A DNA stretch of 64,000 bases. It comes from Geobacteraceae bacterium. GTDB lineage: Bacteria > Desulfobacterota > Desulfuromonadia > Geobacterales > Geobacteraceae. Below are positions 25,685-34,104 of this stretch, in pieces (positions within the stretch are counted from its first letter, which is position 1; each line of letters begins with the position of its first letter). The notes beneath the pieces are model-generated. The model made no database searches. It was not told the origin of the DNA and worked only from the letters and a program-made list of their open reading frames with translations. The DNA lies in the NCBI GenBank assembly GCA_009773645.1, contig WSYB01000007.1, positions 1 to 64,000 of the forward strand, in the 5' to 3' direction. The translations under genes and the position numbers were made by a program.

Positions 25685-26647
25685 ATGCCTTTTTCCGGCA
25701 TTCTGGGACAGGACGGCAGCATAACGGTGCTCAGGCGCTCCCTGGCGGTGGGCAAGGTTGCCCACGCCTATCTCTTTGACGGCGTTGAAGGGTGCGGCAA
25801 GAAAAAAACCGCCCTCGCCTTTATCGAGGCCGTGTTCTGCGGGAAGGAGGAAGGGTGCGGCAGCTGCCCCTCCTGCCGCAAGATAGCCGCGCTGCAGCAT
25901 CCTGACCTCCACCTGATCGAGCCGGACGGCGCCTTCATCAAAATCGATCAGATCAGGGAACTACAGCGGGAACTGGCTTACCGTCCATTCGAGGCGCCCA
26001 TAAAGGCCTGTATCATTGATGCCGCGGACCGGCTCAATCCAGCCGCCGGCAACGCTTTGCTCAAAACGCTGGAAGAGCCGCCGGGCAGCGCGCTGATGAT
26101 CCTCCTCACGGCCAACACCGGCAGTGTGCTCCCCACCATCCTCTCCCGCTGCCAGAGTCTCCACTTCCCTGCGCTCTCAGAGACGACCATTGAGGAGTAC
26201 CTTCGTAGAAACGGAAGTGAGCCGGAGGCGGCCCGCATAGCCGCTTCCCTGGCCGGCGGAAGCCTCAAGAAGGCCCTTGAGACCGACAACGAAACGGCTC
26301 TGACTGAAAGGAAAACCTTTTTAGCACGACTTTCTTCGTTCTCTCTGCGGGAAATAGCCCCGCTGTTCACGGCTGCCGAAGAGCTGGCCGCGGACAAGGA
26401 AAAAGCCTTGGAGATGCTGGAGCTCGTGACCGCCTTCATGCGCGATATCCTGCTGCTGCAGAGAGGCAGCCGGGAAGTTGTCAATAGTGACCTCCTCCCC
26501 CTTCTCGAACGAGAGGCCGTACGTTGTTCACCGGAACGGGTGATGGAGAGGATACAGCAAGTTTTCGCGGCCCGCCAGGCCCTGTTGCGCAATGTTAACC
26601 CGCGGCTCGCACTGGAGGTCCTTTTTATGAGACTGGCGGAACAATAA
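25685..26647 (+). CDS. holB: DNA polymerase III delta' subunit
   Basis: A 320-residue clamp-loader subunit. It has a P-loop-like GVEGCGKKKT in which the usual Ser/Thr after GK is Lys, consistent with a subunit that does not hydrolyse ATP. A Cys-rich zinc module (CGSCPSC), HPDLH, NALLKTLEEPP and the SRC motif in ILSRCQ are in the expected order. The C-terminal helical domain is complete. A heptamer array begins 2 bases after the stop. Confidence 0.93.
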   Translation: MPFSGILGQDGSITVLRRSLAVGKVAHAYLFDGVEGCGKKKTALAFIEAVFCGKEEGCGSCPSCRKIAALQHPDLHLIEPDGAFIKIDQIRELQRELAYRPFEAPIKACIIDAADRLNPAAGNALLKTLEEPPGSALMILLTANTGSVLPTILSRCQSLHFPALSETTIEEYLRRNGSEPEAARIAASLAGGSLKKALETDNETALTERKTFLARLSSFSLREIAPLFTAAEELAADKEKALEMLELVTAFMRDILLLQRGSREVVNSDLLPLLEREAVRCSPERVMERIQQVFAARQALLRNVNPRLALEVLFMRLAEQ

Positions 26648-26648
26648 T

Positions 26649-26706
26649 CGTTCAACGTTCAACGTTCAATGTTAAAACCTAGAACCTAGAACCTAGAACC
26701 TTTTAA
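26649..26706. repeat. Heptamer array, two arms, after holB
   Basis: Three CGTTCAA units, TGTTAAAA as spacer, then three CCTAGAA units ending CCTTTTAA. The two arms are partly complementary (GTTC with GAAC). It fills most of the holB-ricT gap and stops just before the ricT ribosome binding site. Confidence 0.9.
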
Positions 26707-26721
26707 CCCCTGGAGGCAGTT

Positions 26722-27663
26722 TTGGTAAAAATAGTCAAGGTGCAGTTCCACCCCGCCGGGAAATTGTATGATTTTAACTCCGGTGATCTCCTTTTCAGCC
26801 AGGGCGACAGGGTAATCGTCGAAACTGAACGGGGGAAAAGCATCGCTACCGTCGTAGTCGGACCGCAGGAGTTTGCTGAAACGGATATCCCGGAAGGGTT
26901 GAAAGGCATCATGAGAAAGGCGCTGCCGGAAGATCTGGAGGCTGCGGCCAGAAACATTGCCCGTGAAAAGGAGGCTTTCGCGTTCTGCCTCGCCAAGATC
27001 AAGGAGCGGGGAATGGAAATGAAGCTGATCCGGGTCGAATATCTCTTTGACGGGAGCAAGGCGATCTTCTACTTCACCGCCGACGGCCGGGTCGATTTCC
27101 GCGAGCTGGTCAAGGATCTGGCCCATACATTTCATATCCGGATAGAAATGCGGCAGATCGGTGTCCGTGACGAAGCAAAGATGGTTGGAGGAATCGGTAT
27201 TTGCGGCAGGGAGCTTTGCTGCTCATCGTTCCTCCGCGAATTCGAACCGGTATCAGTCAAGATGGCAAAGGAGCAGAATCTGGCCCTTAATCCCACCAAG
27301 ATTTCCGGCCAGTGCGGCAGGCTCCTCTGCTGCCTGGGTTATGAATTTGAAACGTATTGCTCCCTGAGAAAATGTCTCCCCAAGTGCGGCAAGCGTGTTC
27401 AGTGCGGCGATATCGCCGGAGAAGTGGCAAAAATGAACGTACTGGAAGGCACCGTCACCATCAGGACCGACGATGACCGGACGGTGGTGCTCAAAGGTGA
27501 GGACATCAAACCTGAAAACATCACGGACCGTCAGAAAAAGCCGCAAAAGGAAAGCGAAAAGGAACCGGCGGGCGACCATCGCCGGGAACCGAGGGAGACG
27601 GGAAAGGAGCGCAGAGAGCGCCGCGCCGAAACAAAGGACAAGGATAAAAAGGAGAAACAATGA
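26722..27663 (+). CDS. ricT: PSP1-domain protein RicT (YaaT family)
   Basis: 313 residues starting at TTG (26722), supported by CTGGAGG 7 bases before. The PSP1 domain has the Cys-rich signature GGIGICGRELCC, QCGRLLCC and KCLPKCGKRVQCG. In Bacillus RicT these cysteines bind iron-sulfur clusters and the protein joins RNase Y control. What it does here is inference. The C-terminal 55 residues are a very charged Lys/Glu/Arg tail. It overlaps metG by 4 bases. Confidence 0.9.
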   Translation: MVKIVKVQFHPAGKLYDFNSGDLLFSQGDRVIVETERGKSIATVVVGPQEFAETDIPEGLKGIMRKALPEDLEAAARNIAREKEAFAFCLAKIKERGMEMKLIRVEYLFDGSKAIFYFTADGRVDFRELVKDLAHTFHIRIEMRQIGVRDEAKMVGGIGICGRELCCSSFLREFEPVSVKMAKEQNLALNPTKISGQCGRLLCCLGYEFETYCSLRKCLPKCGKRVQCGDIAGEVAKMNVLEGTVTIRTDDDRTVVLKGEDIKPENITDRQKKPQKESEKEPAGDHRREPRETGKERRERRAETKDKDKKEKQ

Positions 27664-29192
27664 GCCGCACCTTTTATATCACCACACCCATCTACTATGT
27701 CAACGATGTCCCGCACATAGGCCATGCCTACACCACCCTGGCAGCCGACGTAATGTCCCGTTACAAGAAGCTCAAGGGTTATGAGGTCTTCTTTCTCACC
27801 GGCAGCGACGAGCACGGACAAAAAGTGGAAAAGGCCGCTCTGGCAGCGGGTGAGACCCCGCTGGAACTGGCCGACCGGGTGGTGAAGCGCTTCCAGGCCC
27901 TCTGGGACAAGCTGGGAATATCATATACCGATTTCATCCGCACAACCCAAGAGCGGCACAAAAAGGGGGTTTCTCACCTGTTTGAGAAAGTGCTGGCGAA
28001 AGGCGACATCTATCTGGGGGAATACGAAGACTGGTACTGCACCCCCTGCGAGACCTTCTGGACAGAAACCCAGCTCATCGACTACAAGTGCCCGGACTGC
28101 AACCGTCCGACAGAAAAACTGAAAGAAGAGTCCTACTTCTTCAGGATGAGCAAATACCAGGAACAGCTTCTCGCCCACATCGAAGCCAATCCCGACTTCA
28201 TCCAGCCCAAATCGCGGCGCAATGAGATACTCTCCTTTGTCAAGGAAGGACTGAGGGACCTCTCCGTCTCCCGCACCTCCTTTACCTGGGGGATCCCGGT
28301 GCCGGGAAACGACAAACACATCATCTACGTCTGGTTCGACGCACTGACCAACTACATCACTGCCCTCGGTTACCCGGATGACGGGGGGAACTTCGGCAAA
28401 TTCTGGCCGGTGGACGTCCATCTCATCGGCAAGGACATCCTTCGCTTCCATACCGTCTACTGGCCGACTTTCCTGCTGGCGGCGGGGCTGCCGCTCCCCA
28501 ACAAGGTCTTTGCCCATGGCTGGTGGACCGTGGAGGGGCAGAAGATGAGCAAAAGCCTGCAAAACGTGGTTGAGCCCAATATGTTGATCGATAAATACGG
28601 GGTGGACGCAGTCCGCTATTTCCTGCTGCGCGAGGTCCCCTTCGGCCTGGATGGCGACTTCTCTCACGCCGCGCTGGTGCATCGGATAAACTCCGATCTG
28701 GCCAACGACCTGGGAAACCTCCTCAGCCGCTCAACAGCCATGGTCAACAAATACTTCGGCGGAACTGTTCAGGCACCAGGCGCGCTTGCCGAAATCGACC
28801 TTGCCTATAAGGCAAAAACCGAAGCAATGGTTGAGCAGGTAGATGTGAACCTGGACGAACTCGCCTTTAGCCGCGCTCTCCAGTCCATATGGGAGGTCAT
28901 CTCGGCCGGCAATAAATATATCGACGAAACCGCTCCCTGGACCCTGGCCAAGGACCCCTCCCAACAGGAACGTCTTGCTACAGTCATGTACTGTGTTCTG
29001 GAGTCCCAGCGGATCATTTATTTTCTGCTATCTCCCTTCATGCCGAAGACGGCGGCCAAAGGGCTCTACTATCTAGGCTGGCAAGGAACGCCGGATGAGG
29101 CGGGTCTTGGGTGGGGAGGGCTTGAGACGGGAACCGGAATTGTCAAGGCTGAGCCGTTGTTTCCCAGGATCGAGGATAAAACAGATCTGTAG
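27660..29192 (+). CDS. metG: Methionyl-tRNA synthetase
   Basis: A 510-residue class I synthetase charging tRNA-Met. HIGH motif in PHIGHAYT, KMSKS in GQKMSKSLQ, and a four-cysteine zinc knuckle (CTPC...CPDC). It lacks the C-terminal EMAP-like tRNA-binding domain found in many bacterial enzymes. The stop TAG is the first three bases of the TAGGGGC repeat at 29191. Confidence 0.95.
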   Translation: MSRTFYITTPIYYVNDVPHIGHAYTTLAADVMSRYKKLKGYEVFFLTGSDEHGQKVEKAALAAGETPLELADRVVKRFQALWDKLGISYTDFIRTTQERHKKGVSHLFEKVLAKGDIYLGEYEDWYCTPCETFWTETQLIDYKCPDCNRPTEKLKEESYFFRMSKYQEQLLAHIEANPDFIQPKSRRNEILSFVKEGLRDLSVSRTSFTWGIPVPGNDKHIIYVWFDALTNYITALGYPDDGGNFGKFWPVDVHLIGKDILRFHTVYWPTFLLAAGLPLPNKVFAHGWWTVEGQKMSKSLQNVVEPNMLIDKYGVDAVRYFLLREVPFGLDGDFSHAALVHRINSDLANDLGNLLSRSTAMVNKYFGGTVQAPGALAEIDLAYKAKTEAMVEQVDVNLDELAFSRALQSIWEVISAGNKYIDETAPWTLAKDPSQQERLATVMYCVLESQRIIYFLLSPFMPKTAAKGLYYLGWQGTPDEAGLGWGGLETGTGIVKAEPLFPRIEDKTDL

Positions 29193-29246
29193 GGGCAAAA
29201 CTTGTGTTTGCCCTTGCCATGGGCGATCACAAGGGTCGCCCCTGCG
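29191..29246. repeat. TAGGGGC-type inverted repeat joining metG and DUF218 ends
   Basis: TAGGGGCAAAACTTGTG with TTTGCCC on the left is mirrored by GGGCGATCACAAGGG with TCGCCCCTGCG on the right. The left arm supplies the metG stop. On the other strand the right arm encodes the last residues (SQGRPL) and TGA stop of the DUF218 protein. It may act as a bidirectional 3'-end hairpin between the convergent genes. Confidence 0.8.
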
Positions 29247-29847
29247 ATGAACCAACGGTCACCGGGCGCAGCTCTCCCGGCGCGAAAAGAAAGAATAACC
29301 TGAACAGGCAGTACTTGTAGAACTCGCTGAAAAGGAGGCGGAAGCTCCCGCCATGGCTCCACCACTCATCCTTCAGGTTCCTGGTGTCCACCGGATGGGA
29401 ATATATGACGATACCTTTCGGTAATACGCTGCGAAAAACAAGGGTGGCGCGCTTCATGTGATAACGTGAGGTGATCAGCGTAACGGAGCTGATATCCTTC
29501 TTCGCGATCATATCCCTGGCATAGAGGGCGTTTTCCAAGGTATTGCGGGAAACCTTTTCCAGAATGACCCTATCACCGAACTTTTCTCCCTGCCGTTCCC
29601 TGAATAGGTCGCTCTTGCGAACAGATGGATCAACGCCGATCAAGAAGAGCCACCGCGCCTCCCTGTCCCTGTAGAGCCTCACCCCCTCTTCAATCCGCCC
29701 CCTTCCCCCGGCCAGCACCACAACGGCATCGGGTTTTACATCCCGCTGGCGCAGCGAAAAGGTCTTATAGGCGAAATCGACTAAGAGAACCGCCAGTACA
29801 ATCAGAAATATTATCAGCAGGGAAAAGAGTCCCTTAACAATCGACAT
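29227..29847 (-). CDS. DUF218 (YdcF/SanA-type) membrane-anchored protein
   Basis: 206 residues with an N-terminal membrane anchor (about 5-28) and a DUF218 domain. Landmarks: AVVVLAGGRGRIEEGVRLY, a RNTLENALYARD segment, LITSRYHMKRA and the late HGGSFRLLFSE. Relatives (YdcF, SanA, ElyC) lie in the inner membrane and affect envelope integrity, with no settled reaction. Its final residues come from the TAGGGGC repeat. Confidence 0.82.
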   Translation of the reverse strand: MSIVKGLFSLLIIFLIVLAVLLVDFAYKTFSLRQRDVKPDAVVVLAGGRGRIEEGVRLYRDREARWLFLIGVDPSVRKSDLFRERQGEKFGDRVILEKVSRNTLENALYARDMIAKKDISSVTLITSRYHMKRATLVFRSVLPKGIVIYSHPVDTRNLKDEWWSHGGSFRLLFSEFYKYCLFRLFFLFAPGELRPVTVGSSQGRPL

Positions 29848-29898
29848 GGTTCAAATTATCCTTATGCAGGGGTAGGTTTAAAAAACCGCAAAATTTTT

Positions 29899-29927
29899 CT
29901 TGCACTTCGCGCCGCCATCTGCTATAA
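29899..29927 (+). promoter_or_regulatory. Promoter of rpmB
   Basis: TTGCAC (29899-29904) and TATAAA (29922-29927) are 17 bases apart, about 35 bases before the rpmB ATG. GGGAGGG gives the ribosome binding site. Confidence 0.8.
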
Positions 29928-29962
29928 ATTGACGCTTCAGTTCATACGGGAGGGTAGAGCAC

Positions 29963-30154
29963 ATGTCAAAAATATGCGAAATATGTGGTAAGGGTCCCAG
30001 CTTCGGGAATAACGTGAGCCACGCCAATAACAAAACGCGCAGGGTCTGGTATCCCAACCTGCAGAAGATAAAGGCCGTCAGCAACGGCTCTGTCAGGAGC
30101 ATCAAGGTCTGTACCCGCTGTATCCGTTCCGGTCACGTCACCAAGGCGCTCTAA
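29963..30154 (+). CDS. rpmB: 50S ribosomal protein L28
   Basis: 63 residues, the usual bacterial L28 size. It begins [16 protein letters not shown] and has [10 protein letters not shown] and a second Cys pair (CTRC), so this is a zinc-binding four-cysteine (C+) form. It is a single-gene transcript with its own promoter and terminator. A heptamer arm begins a few bases after the stop. Confidence 0.97.
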   Translation: MSKICEICGKGPSFGNNVSHANNKTRRVWYPNLQKIKAVSNGSVRSIKVCTRCIRSGHVTKAL

Positions 30155-30159
30155 TACCC

Positions 30160-30190
30160 AGGTTCGAGGAGCGAGGTTCGGGGAAAAAGG
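30160..30190 (+). repeat. Heptamer arm after rpmB
   Basis: AGGTTCG AGGAGCG AGGTTCG GGGAAAA units begin 6 bases past the rpmB stop. The related arm at 30279-30322 faces it across the terminator. Confidence 0.8.
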
Positions 30191-30237
30191 ATTATTCGCT
30201 GGTCCGCGGTACCCGGACATCGGCTCTAATCAGGAAA

Positions 30238-30273
30238 CAAAACCGCAGAGCAAGAGTGCTCAGCGGTTTTTTT
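30238..30273 (+). terminator. rpmB terminator (bidirectional)
   Basis: AAACCGC.GAGCA pairs with TGCTC.GCGGTTT and is followed by seven Ts on the plus strand. The minus strand also has a short T-run, so it can end ridA transcripts too. Confidence 0.9.
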
Positions 30274-30278
30274 CGTCC

Positions 30279-30322
30279 TTGTCCCTTGAACCTCGCTCCC
30301 AGTTCCTCGAACCTCGAACCTA
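30279..30322 (-). repeat. Heptamer arm at the ridA stop
   Basis: On the minus strand TAGGTTCG AGGTTCG AGGAACT GGGAGCG AGGTTCA AGGGACA. The first TAG is the stop codon of ridA. It uses the same word as the arm after rpmB, so together they form one inverted pair. Confidence 0.8.
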
Positions 30323-30703
30323 GCGCGCCAGCGCGAGCACCTCAATCTCGACCAGCGCTCCCTTCGGCAAGCCCTTCACTTCCACGGTGGAGCGGGCCGG
30401 CGGGTTGTCCGGGAATCTCCTGCCGTAAACTTCATTGACGGTGGCAAAATCGGTCAGATTGACCAGAAAAATGGTACTTTTCACCACGTCAGAAAAGGTC
30501 AACCCTGCCGCCGCCAGAACAGCTCCGATATTCTCCATCACCTGCTCGGTCTGCGCAGCAATATCCCTTCCGCACAAATCTCCTGTCATGGGGTCAAGGG
30601 GTATCTGCCCGGAAAAGAAAACGAACCCTCCTGCCCTGACCCCCTGGCTGTACGGCCCGATGGCCTGTGGTGCCCTGTTTGTTGAAATTACCTCTTTTGT
30701 CAT
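30320..30703 (-). CDS. ridA: RidA family enamine/imine deaminase
   Basis: 127 residues, normal for the family. It hydrolyses reactive enamine/imine intermediates of amino-acid metabolism. Landmarks: APQAIGPYSQGV, FFSGQIPLDP, and PARSTVEVKGLPKGALVEIEVLA with the Arg that binds the substrate carboxylate. GGAGGG precedes the ATG. It lies downstream of the relA/spoT gene on the same strand. Confidence 0.95.
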   Translation of the reverse strand: MTKEVISTNRAPQAIGPYSQGVRAGGFVFFSGQIPLDPMTGDLCGRDIAAQTEQVMENIGAVLAAAGLTFSDVVKSTIFLVNLTDFATVNEVYGRRFPDNPPARSTVEVKGLPKGALVEIEVLALAR

Positions 30704-30721
30704 AAATCCCTCCTGAAAAAC

Positions 30722-30791
30722 AGTTCTATGTTCTATGTTCTAAGTTCTATGTTATTTTTTCTTGCAACATAGAACATAGAACGTTGAACGC
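30722..30791. repeat. Heptamer array, two arms, after relA/spoT
   Basis: GTTCTAT x2, GTTCTAA and GTTCTAT (plus strand) are followed by a TTATTTTTTC spacer and the complementary arm of CATAGAA units. It would fold into a long 7-base-periodic hairpin in the transcript that runs from relA/spoT into ridA. Confidence 0.92.
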
Positions 30792-30812
30792 TCAAAAGCG
30801 TCAGCTTTTGAG
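30791..30812 (-). other. Stem-loop over the relA/spoT stop codon
   Basis: CTCAAAAGC and GCTTTTGAG form a 9-bp stem with a 4-base loop. The TGA stop lies in the loop and its first arm encodes the last residues. No T-tract follows directly. Confidence 0.6.
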
Positions 30813-32951
30813 TCTCTCGACCCTGATGACCCCCTTCAACTTCATGATGTTGTTGATAACCCTGTTAAGGTGGGCCAGATCGGTCACATCAACCTCAAAC
30901 GTATTGATGCCGCGCTTGTCGACGGTACTTTGAATGGAGGCGCTGACGATATTGGCCTCGCAGTTGGTAATCGTCGTGGTAATGTTGGCCAGCATTCCCT
31001 TTTCATCATGGCAGGCAACCCTGATCTTGACCGGCAGCGCCGTTTTTCTGTCCCTGTTCCAGGTCACATCGATGCGTCGCTCCGGGTCACTCTCAATGGC
31101 AACCGGGCAGTCGGCGGTGTGAATGGTAACCCCCCGGCCACGGGTAATAAATCCCAGGATATCGTCTCCCGGAAGTGGATTGCAGCATTTGCCGAAACGC
31201 ACCAGTACGTCTTCCACACCGCTTATCTGGATGGCGCCGGACGACTTCCCCTTTAGCTTCTCGATGATTTTGCCGACCCGGCTTTCCTTGCGCTCCAGAT
31301 GCTCTTCAAGTTTTTCCTCAGGAATAAGCTTCCCGATAACCTGACTGCTTGAGACCTTCCCGTAGCCGACCGCAGCCATCAAGTCATCTTCCCCGACAAA
31401 GCCGAATCCGACGGCCACCCTCTTCATCTCCCCGATTTTCTGCAACTTGTTGTAATTTAAGGAATAGCGGCGGAAATCCTTGTCAAGAATCTCCCGCCCC
31501 AGAGTAATGCTCCTTTTTCGCTCTTCGGTCTTGATCCAGGCTCTTATCTTGTTTTTGGCCCTGGAACTCTTGACAATCTTCAGCCAGTCTTTGCTGGGGG
31601 CGTGGTGGGGAGAGGTAACAACTTCCACGATATCGCCGGTCTTCAATTCATGCTTGAGGGGAACCAGCTTGCCGTTTACCTTGGCTCCCACGCAGCGGTG
31701 ACCGATATCGGTATGGACGCTGTATGCAAAATCAATGGGAGTCGATCCCTTGGGAAATGCCTTCACATCCCCTTTGGGGGTGAAGACGTAAACCTCTTCC
31801 GGGAAAAGCTCCACCTTTACGCTGTCCATGAATTCCCTGGAATCCTGCAGTTCCTGCTGCCATTCAAGGAGTTGCCTTAACCAGGCAAACCGTTTTACCT
31901 CCTTTTCATCATAACCCTTTCCCTCTTTATACTTCCAGTGGGCGGCAATACCGGCCTCTGCAACCCGATGCATCTCGCCAGTTCTGATCTGCACTTCCAT
32001 CCGTTCGCCGGTTGGTCCTATCACGGTAGTATGGAGAGACTGATACATGTTCCCCTTGGGCATTGCGACGTAATCCTTGAAACGGCCGGGAATGGGCTTC
32101 CAGGTGGAATGAATGATCCCCAGCACCCCATAACATTCGCGGATATCATCCACAGTTACCCGAATGGCAATCAGGTCATAGATCTGATCGATATCGACGT
32201 TACGACTCTCCATTTTCCGGTAAATGGAGTAGAGATGCTTGCTTCTGCCGGAAACCTCCCCTTTGATTCCGTGCTCGGCGAGCTTCTGTGCGATGATCGT
32301 CTTGACCACTTCCACATCGGATTCGCGTTCCTTTTTTTTCTTTGTGACCTTGGACGCGAGATCATAGTAGAGCTGCGGGTCGAGGTAGCGGAAGGAAAGG
32401 TCTTCCAGCTCGGACTTGATCCAGGAAATACCCAGACGATTGGCGATTGGAGCATAGATATCAAGGGTTTCCTTGGCGATACTCCGCTGTTTGGGCTCCG
32501 GCTGGTACTGCAGGGTCCGCATGTTGTGAAGGCGGTCCGCCAGTTTGACAAGGATAACCCGAATATCATCGGACATGGCCAGCAGCATCTTGCGGAAGTT
32601 TTCCGCCTGGCTCTCTTCTTTGGTCTTGAAGTGAATCTTGCCGATCTTGGTAACGCCATCTACCAGATTGGCTATCTCAGCGCCGAAGACACCCTCCAAC
32701 TCATCATGGGTGGTCAACGTATCCTCAACCGTATCGTGCAAAAGCCCGGTGACGACCGTCGGAACGTCAAGCCTGAGGTCCGCCAGGATCCCTGCCACCT
32801 CCATGGGATGGACGAGATACGGCTCCCCGGACAGACGTGTCTGTCCCTGATGCACCTTGGCGCAAAAGACGTAAGCCTTTCTGATCAAATCCAGGTCGGC
32901 AATGGAATTATAGGAAGAAACCTTTTCCAGTATGTCGTTTAATCTGATCAT
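30801..32951 (-). CDS. relA/spoT: Bifunctional (p)ppGpp synthetase/hydrolase (Rel/SpoT)
   Basis: 716 residues. The hydrolase HD domain has His48 and the HD pair at 72-73 in LLHDTVEDT. The synthetase domain has GRFKDYVAMPK, the RxKD form found in enzymes that both make and degrade ppGpp, and YQSLHTTV. TGS (VYVFTPKGDV...) and a C-terminal ACT domain follow. It governs the stringent response. It is fourth in the yicC-gmk-rpoZ-spoT order known from many proteobacteria, although a terminator separates it from rpoZ. Confidence 0.96.
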   Translation of the reverse strand: MIRLNDILEKVSSYNSIADLDLIRKAYVFCAKVHQGQTRLSGEPYLVHPMEVAGILADLRLDVPTVVTGLLHDTVEDTLTTHDELEGVFGAEIANLVDGVTKIGKIHFKTKEESQAENFRKMLLAMSDDIRVILVKLADRLHNMRTLQYQPEPKQRSIAKETLDIYAPIANRLGISWIKSELEDLSFRYLDPQLYYDLASKVTKKKKERESDVEVVKTIIAQKLAEHGIKGEVSGRSKHLYSIYRKMESRNVDIDQIYDLIAIRVTVDDIRECYGVLGIIHSTWKPIPGRFKDYVAMPKGNMYQSLHTTVIGPTGERMEVQIRTGEMHRVAEAGIAAHWKYKEGKGYDEKEVKRFAWLRQLLEWQQELQDSREFMDSVKVELFPEEVYVFTPKGDVKAFPKGSTPIDFAYSVHTDIGHRCVGAKVNGKLVPLKHELKTGDIVEVVTSPHHAPSKDWLKIVKSSRAKNKIRAWIKTEERKRSITLGREILDKDFRRYSLNYNKLQKIGEMKRVAVGFGFVGEDDLMAAVGYGKVSSSQVIGKLIPEEKLEEHLERKESRVGKIIEKLKGKSSGAIQISGVEDVLVRFGKCCNPLPGDDILGFITRGRGVTIHTADCPVAIESDPERRIDVTWNRDRKTALPVKIRVACHDEKGMLANITTTITNCEANIVSASIQSTVDKRGINTFEVDVTDLAHLNRVINNIMKLKGVIRVERLKS

Positions 32952-32972
32952 AAGCGTATAAACTGATTAAAC

Positions 32973-33037
32973 AAAAGGCTAAGGGCAAAAGGTTTTAAAT
33001 CGTTTCCTTAAGCCTTTAGCCTTTAGCCCTTCGCCTT
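32973..33037. repeat. Heptamer array, two arms, between rpoZ and relA/spoT
   Basis: AAGGCTA AGGGCAA AAGGTTT on the left, a TTTTAAA spacer, then AGCCTTT-type units (complementary to AAGGCTA) on the right. It lies just past the rpoZ terminator. Confidence 0.88.
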
Positions 33038-33047
33038 GAAAAAATGA

Positions 33048-33081
33048 TAAAAAAAGGGCGGAAGCACACAGGCTTCAGCCC
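33048..33081 (-). terminator. Intrinsic terminator after rpoZ
   Basis: On the minus strand GGGC.GAAGC pairs with GCTTC.GCCC across a 6-base loop and is followed by seven Ts. It lies 16 bases after the rpoZ stop and should reduce read-through into relA/spoT. Confidence 0.9.
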
Positions 33082-33096
33082 TCGATAAGGCTTAAA

Positions 33097-33306
33097 TTAA
33101 CGGCCTTTTCGTGAAGTCAGCTCAAAGCCGACTTTGCCGGCAGCGATTTCCCGCAGCGAAACCACAACATTCTTGTTGGCTGCCTTGTTCTCAATGAGCG
33201 GCTTAGCACCCTTATAAAGCTGCTTGACCCTTTTCGCCGCCAGCATGACCAGCAAAAACCTGTTGTCCACTTTCTCCAGGCAATCTTCAACGGTAACCCT
33301 AGCCAT
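33097..33306 (-). CDS. rpoZ: RNA polymerase omega subunit
   Basis: 69 residues: [29 protein letters not shown] and [12 protein letters not shown] are the conserved stretches. It helps assemble RNA polymerase and forms part of a ppGpp site. Located between gmk and relA/spoT as in many proteobacteria. GGAGC precedes the ATG. Confidence 0.96.
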   Translation of the reverse strand: MARVTVEDCLEKVDNRFLLVMLAAKRVKQLYKGAKPLIENKAANKNVVVSLREIAAGKVGFELTSRKGR

Positions 33307-33324
33307 ATATGCTCCTTTCAGTCG

Positions 33325-33396
33325 CGTGAGGGGTAAGGTGTGAGGTGTGAGGTGTTAAAACAGCCACTCCTAACGTCTTACGCCTCACTCCTCACG
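33325..33396. repeat. Heptamer array, two arms, on the gmk stop
   Basis: GTGAGGG GTAAGGT GTGAGGT GTGAGGT on the left and the complementary CTCACTC-type units on the right, with TTAAAA between. On the minus strand the first unit (GTGAGGA) contains the TGA stop of gmk. Confidence 0.92.
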
Positions 33397-34003
33397 TTAT
33401 GTCAAACATTTCCGCCACCGCATCGAGAACCCTGCGGGTACGGCATCTTTCGGCAATCAGCACCGACTTGAGTTCCTCCACAGCCTTGCTGAACACATCA
33501 TTAACAATTATGTAATCGTACCAGCGCGATTCCTTTATTTCAGCAGCGGCACACTCGATGCGACGCTCGATAACCTCGACACTGTCCGAGTTACGATTAT
33601 CGAGCCTGCGGCGCAGTTCCTTAAAACTGGGAGGAAGTATAAAGATGAAAACCCCTCCCTGATAGCGCTCTTTCAGCTGATGCGCCCCCTGGCAATCGAT
33701 GTCGAGGATTACGTCAACACCGCTTTTGCGATACTCTTCAAGAGTCTTTACGGCCGTACCGTAAAGATTGCCGTGGACCTCCGCCCATTCGGCAAACTCC
33801 CCTGCCGCAGTCATCCGCTGAAACTCATCCGGGGAAACAAAAAAATAGTCCCGACCATGCACCTCGCCGGGCCGGGCCTGACGGGTGGTATAGCTCACAG
33901 AATGCCGCAAGTTCCGGAAAATGTCAATGACTTCCTTGCAGAGTGTGGTTTTGCCAGCCCCTGACGGAGCGGAGATGATAAAGATTATCCCTTCCCGTTT
34001 CAT
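33392..34003 (-). CDS. gmk: Guanylate kinase
   Basis: 203 residues, GMP to GDP. The P-loop is SAPSGAGKTTL, with SVSYTTRQARPGEVHGRDYFFV as the GMP-binding segment. Normal length apart from the last residues, which lie against the heptamer array carrying its stop. Same order as in enteric and other genomes: yicC, gmk, rpoZ, spoT. Confidence 0.96.
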   Translation of the reverse strand: MKREGIIFIISAPSGAGKTTLCKEVIDIFRNLRHSVSYTTRQARPGEVHGRDYFFVSPDEFQRMTAAGEFAEWAEVHGNLYGTAVKTLEEYRKSGVDVILDIDCQGAHQLKERYQGGVFIFILPPSFKELRRRLDNRNSDSVEVIERRIECAAAEIKESRWYDYIIVNDVFSKAVEELKSVLIAERCRTRRVLDAVAEMFDIT

Positions 34004-34022
34004 GTACGTTTCCCTTGGAAAC

Positions 34023-34103
34023 GGTGAGGGGTAAGGGGTGAAGGGTGAGGGGTAAAAGCCTTTAAGCCCGTGCTCCTCACGCCTAACACCTCACACCTCA
34101 CAG
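34023..34103. repeat. Heptamer array, two arms, after yicC
   Basis: GGTGAGG GGTAAGG GGTGAAG GGTGAGG on the left, a TTTAAG spacer region, then complementary CCTCAC/CCTAAC units on the right, beginning right after the yicC stop. It uses nearly the same word as the gmk array. Confidence 0.92.
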
Positions 34104-34104
34104 T

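Noticed and set aside
25004-25912. Minus-strand open frame opposite tmk
   Set aside because: Shadow of tmk, covering the promoter region.
31938-32942. Plus-strand open frame opposite relA/spoT
   Set aside because: Shadow frame; His/Gly-rich with no domain.
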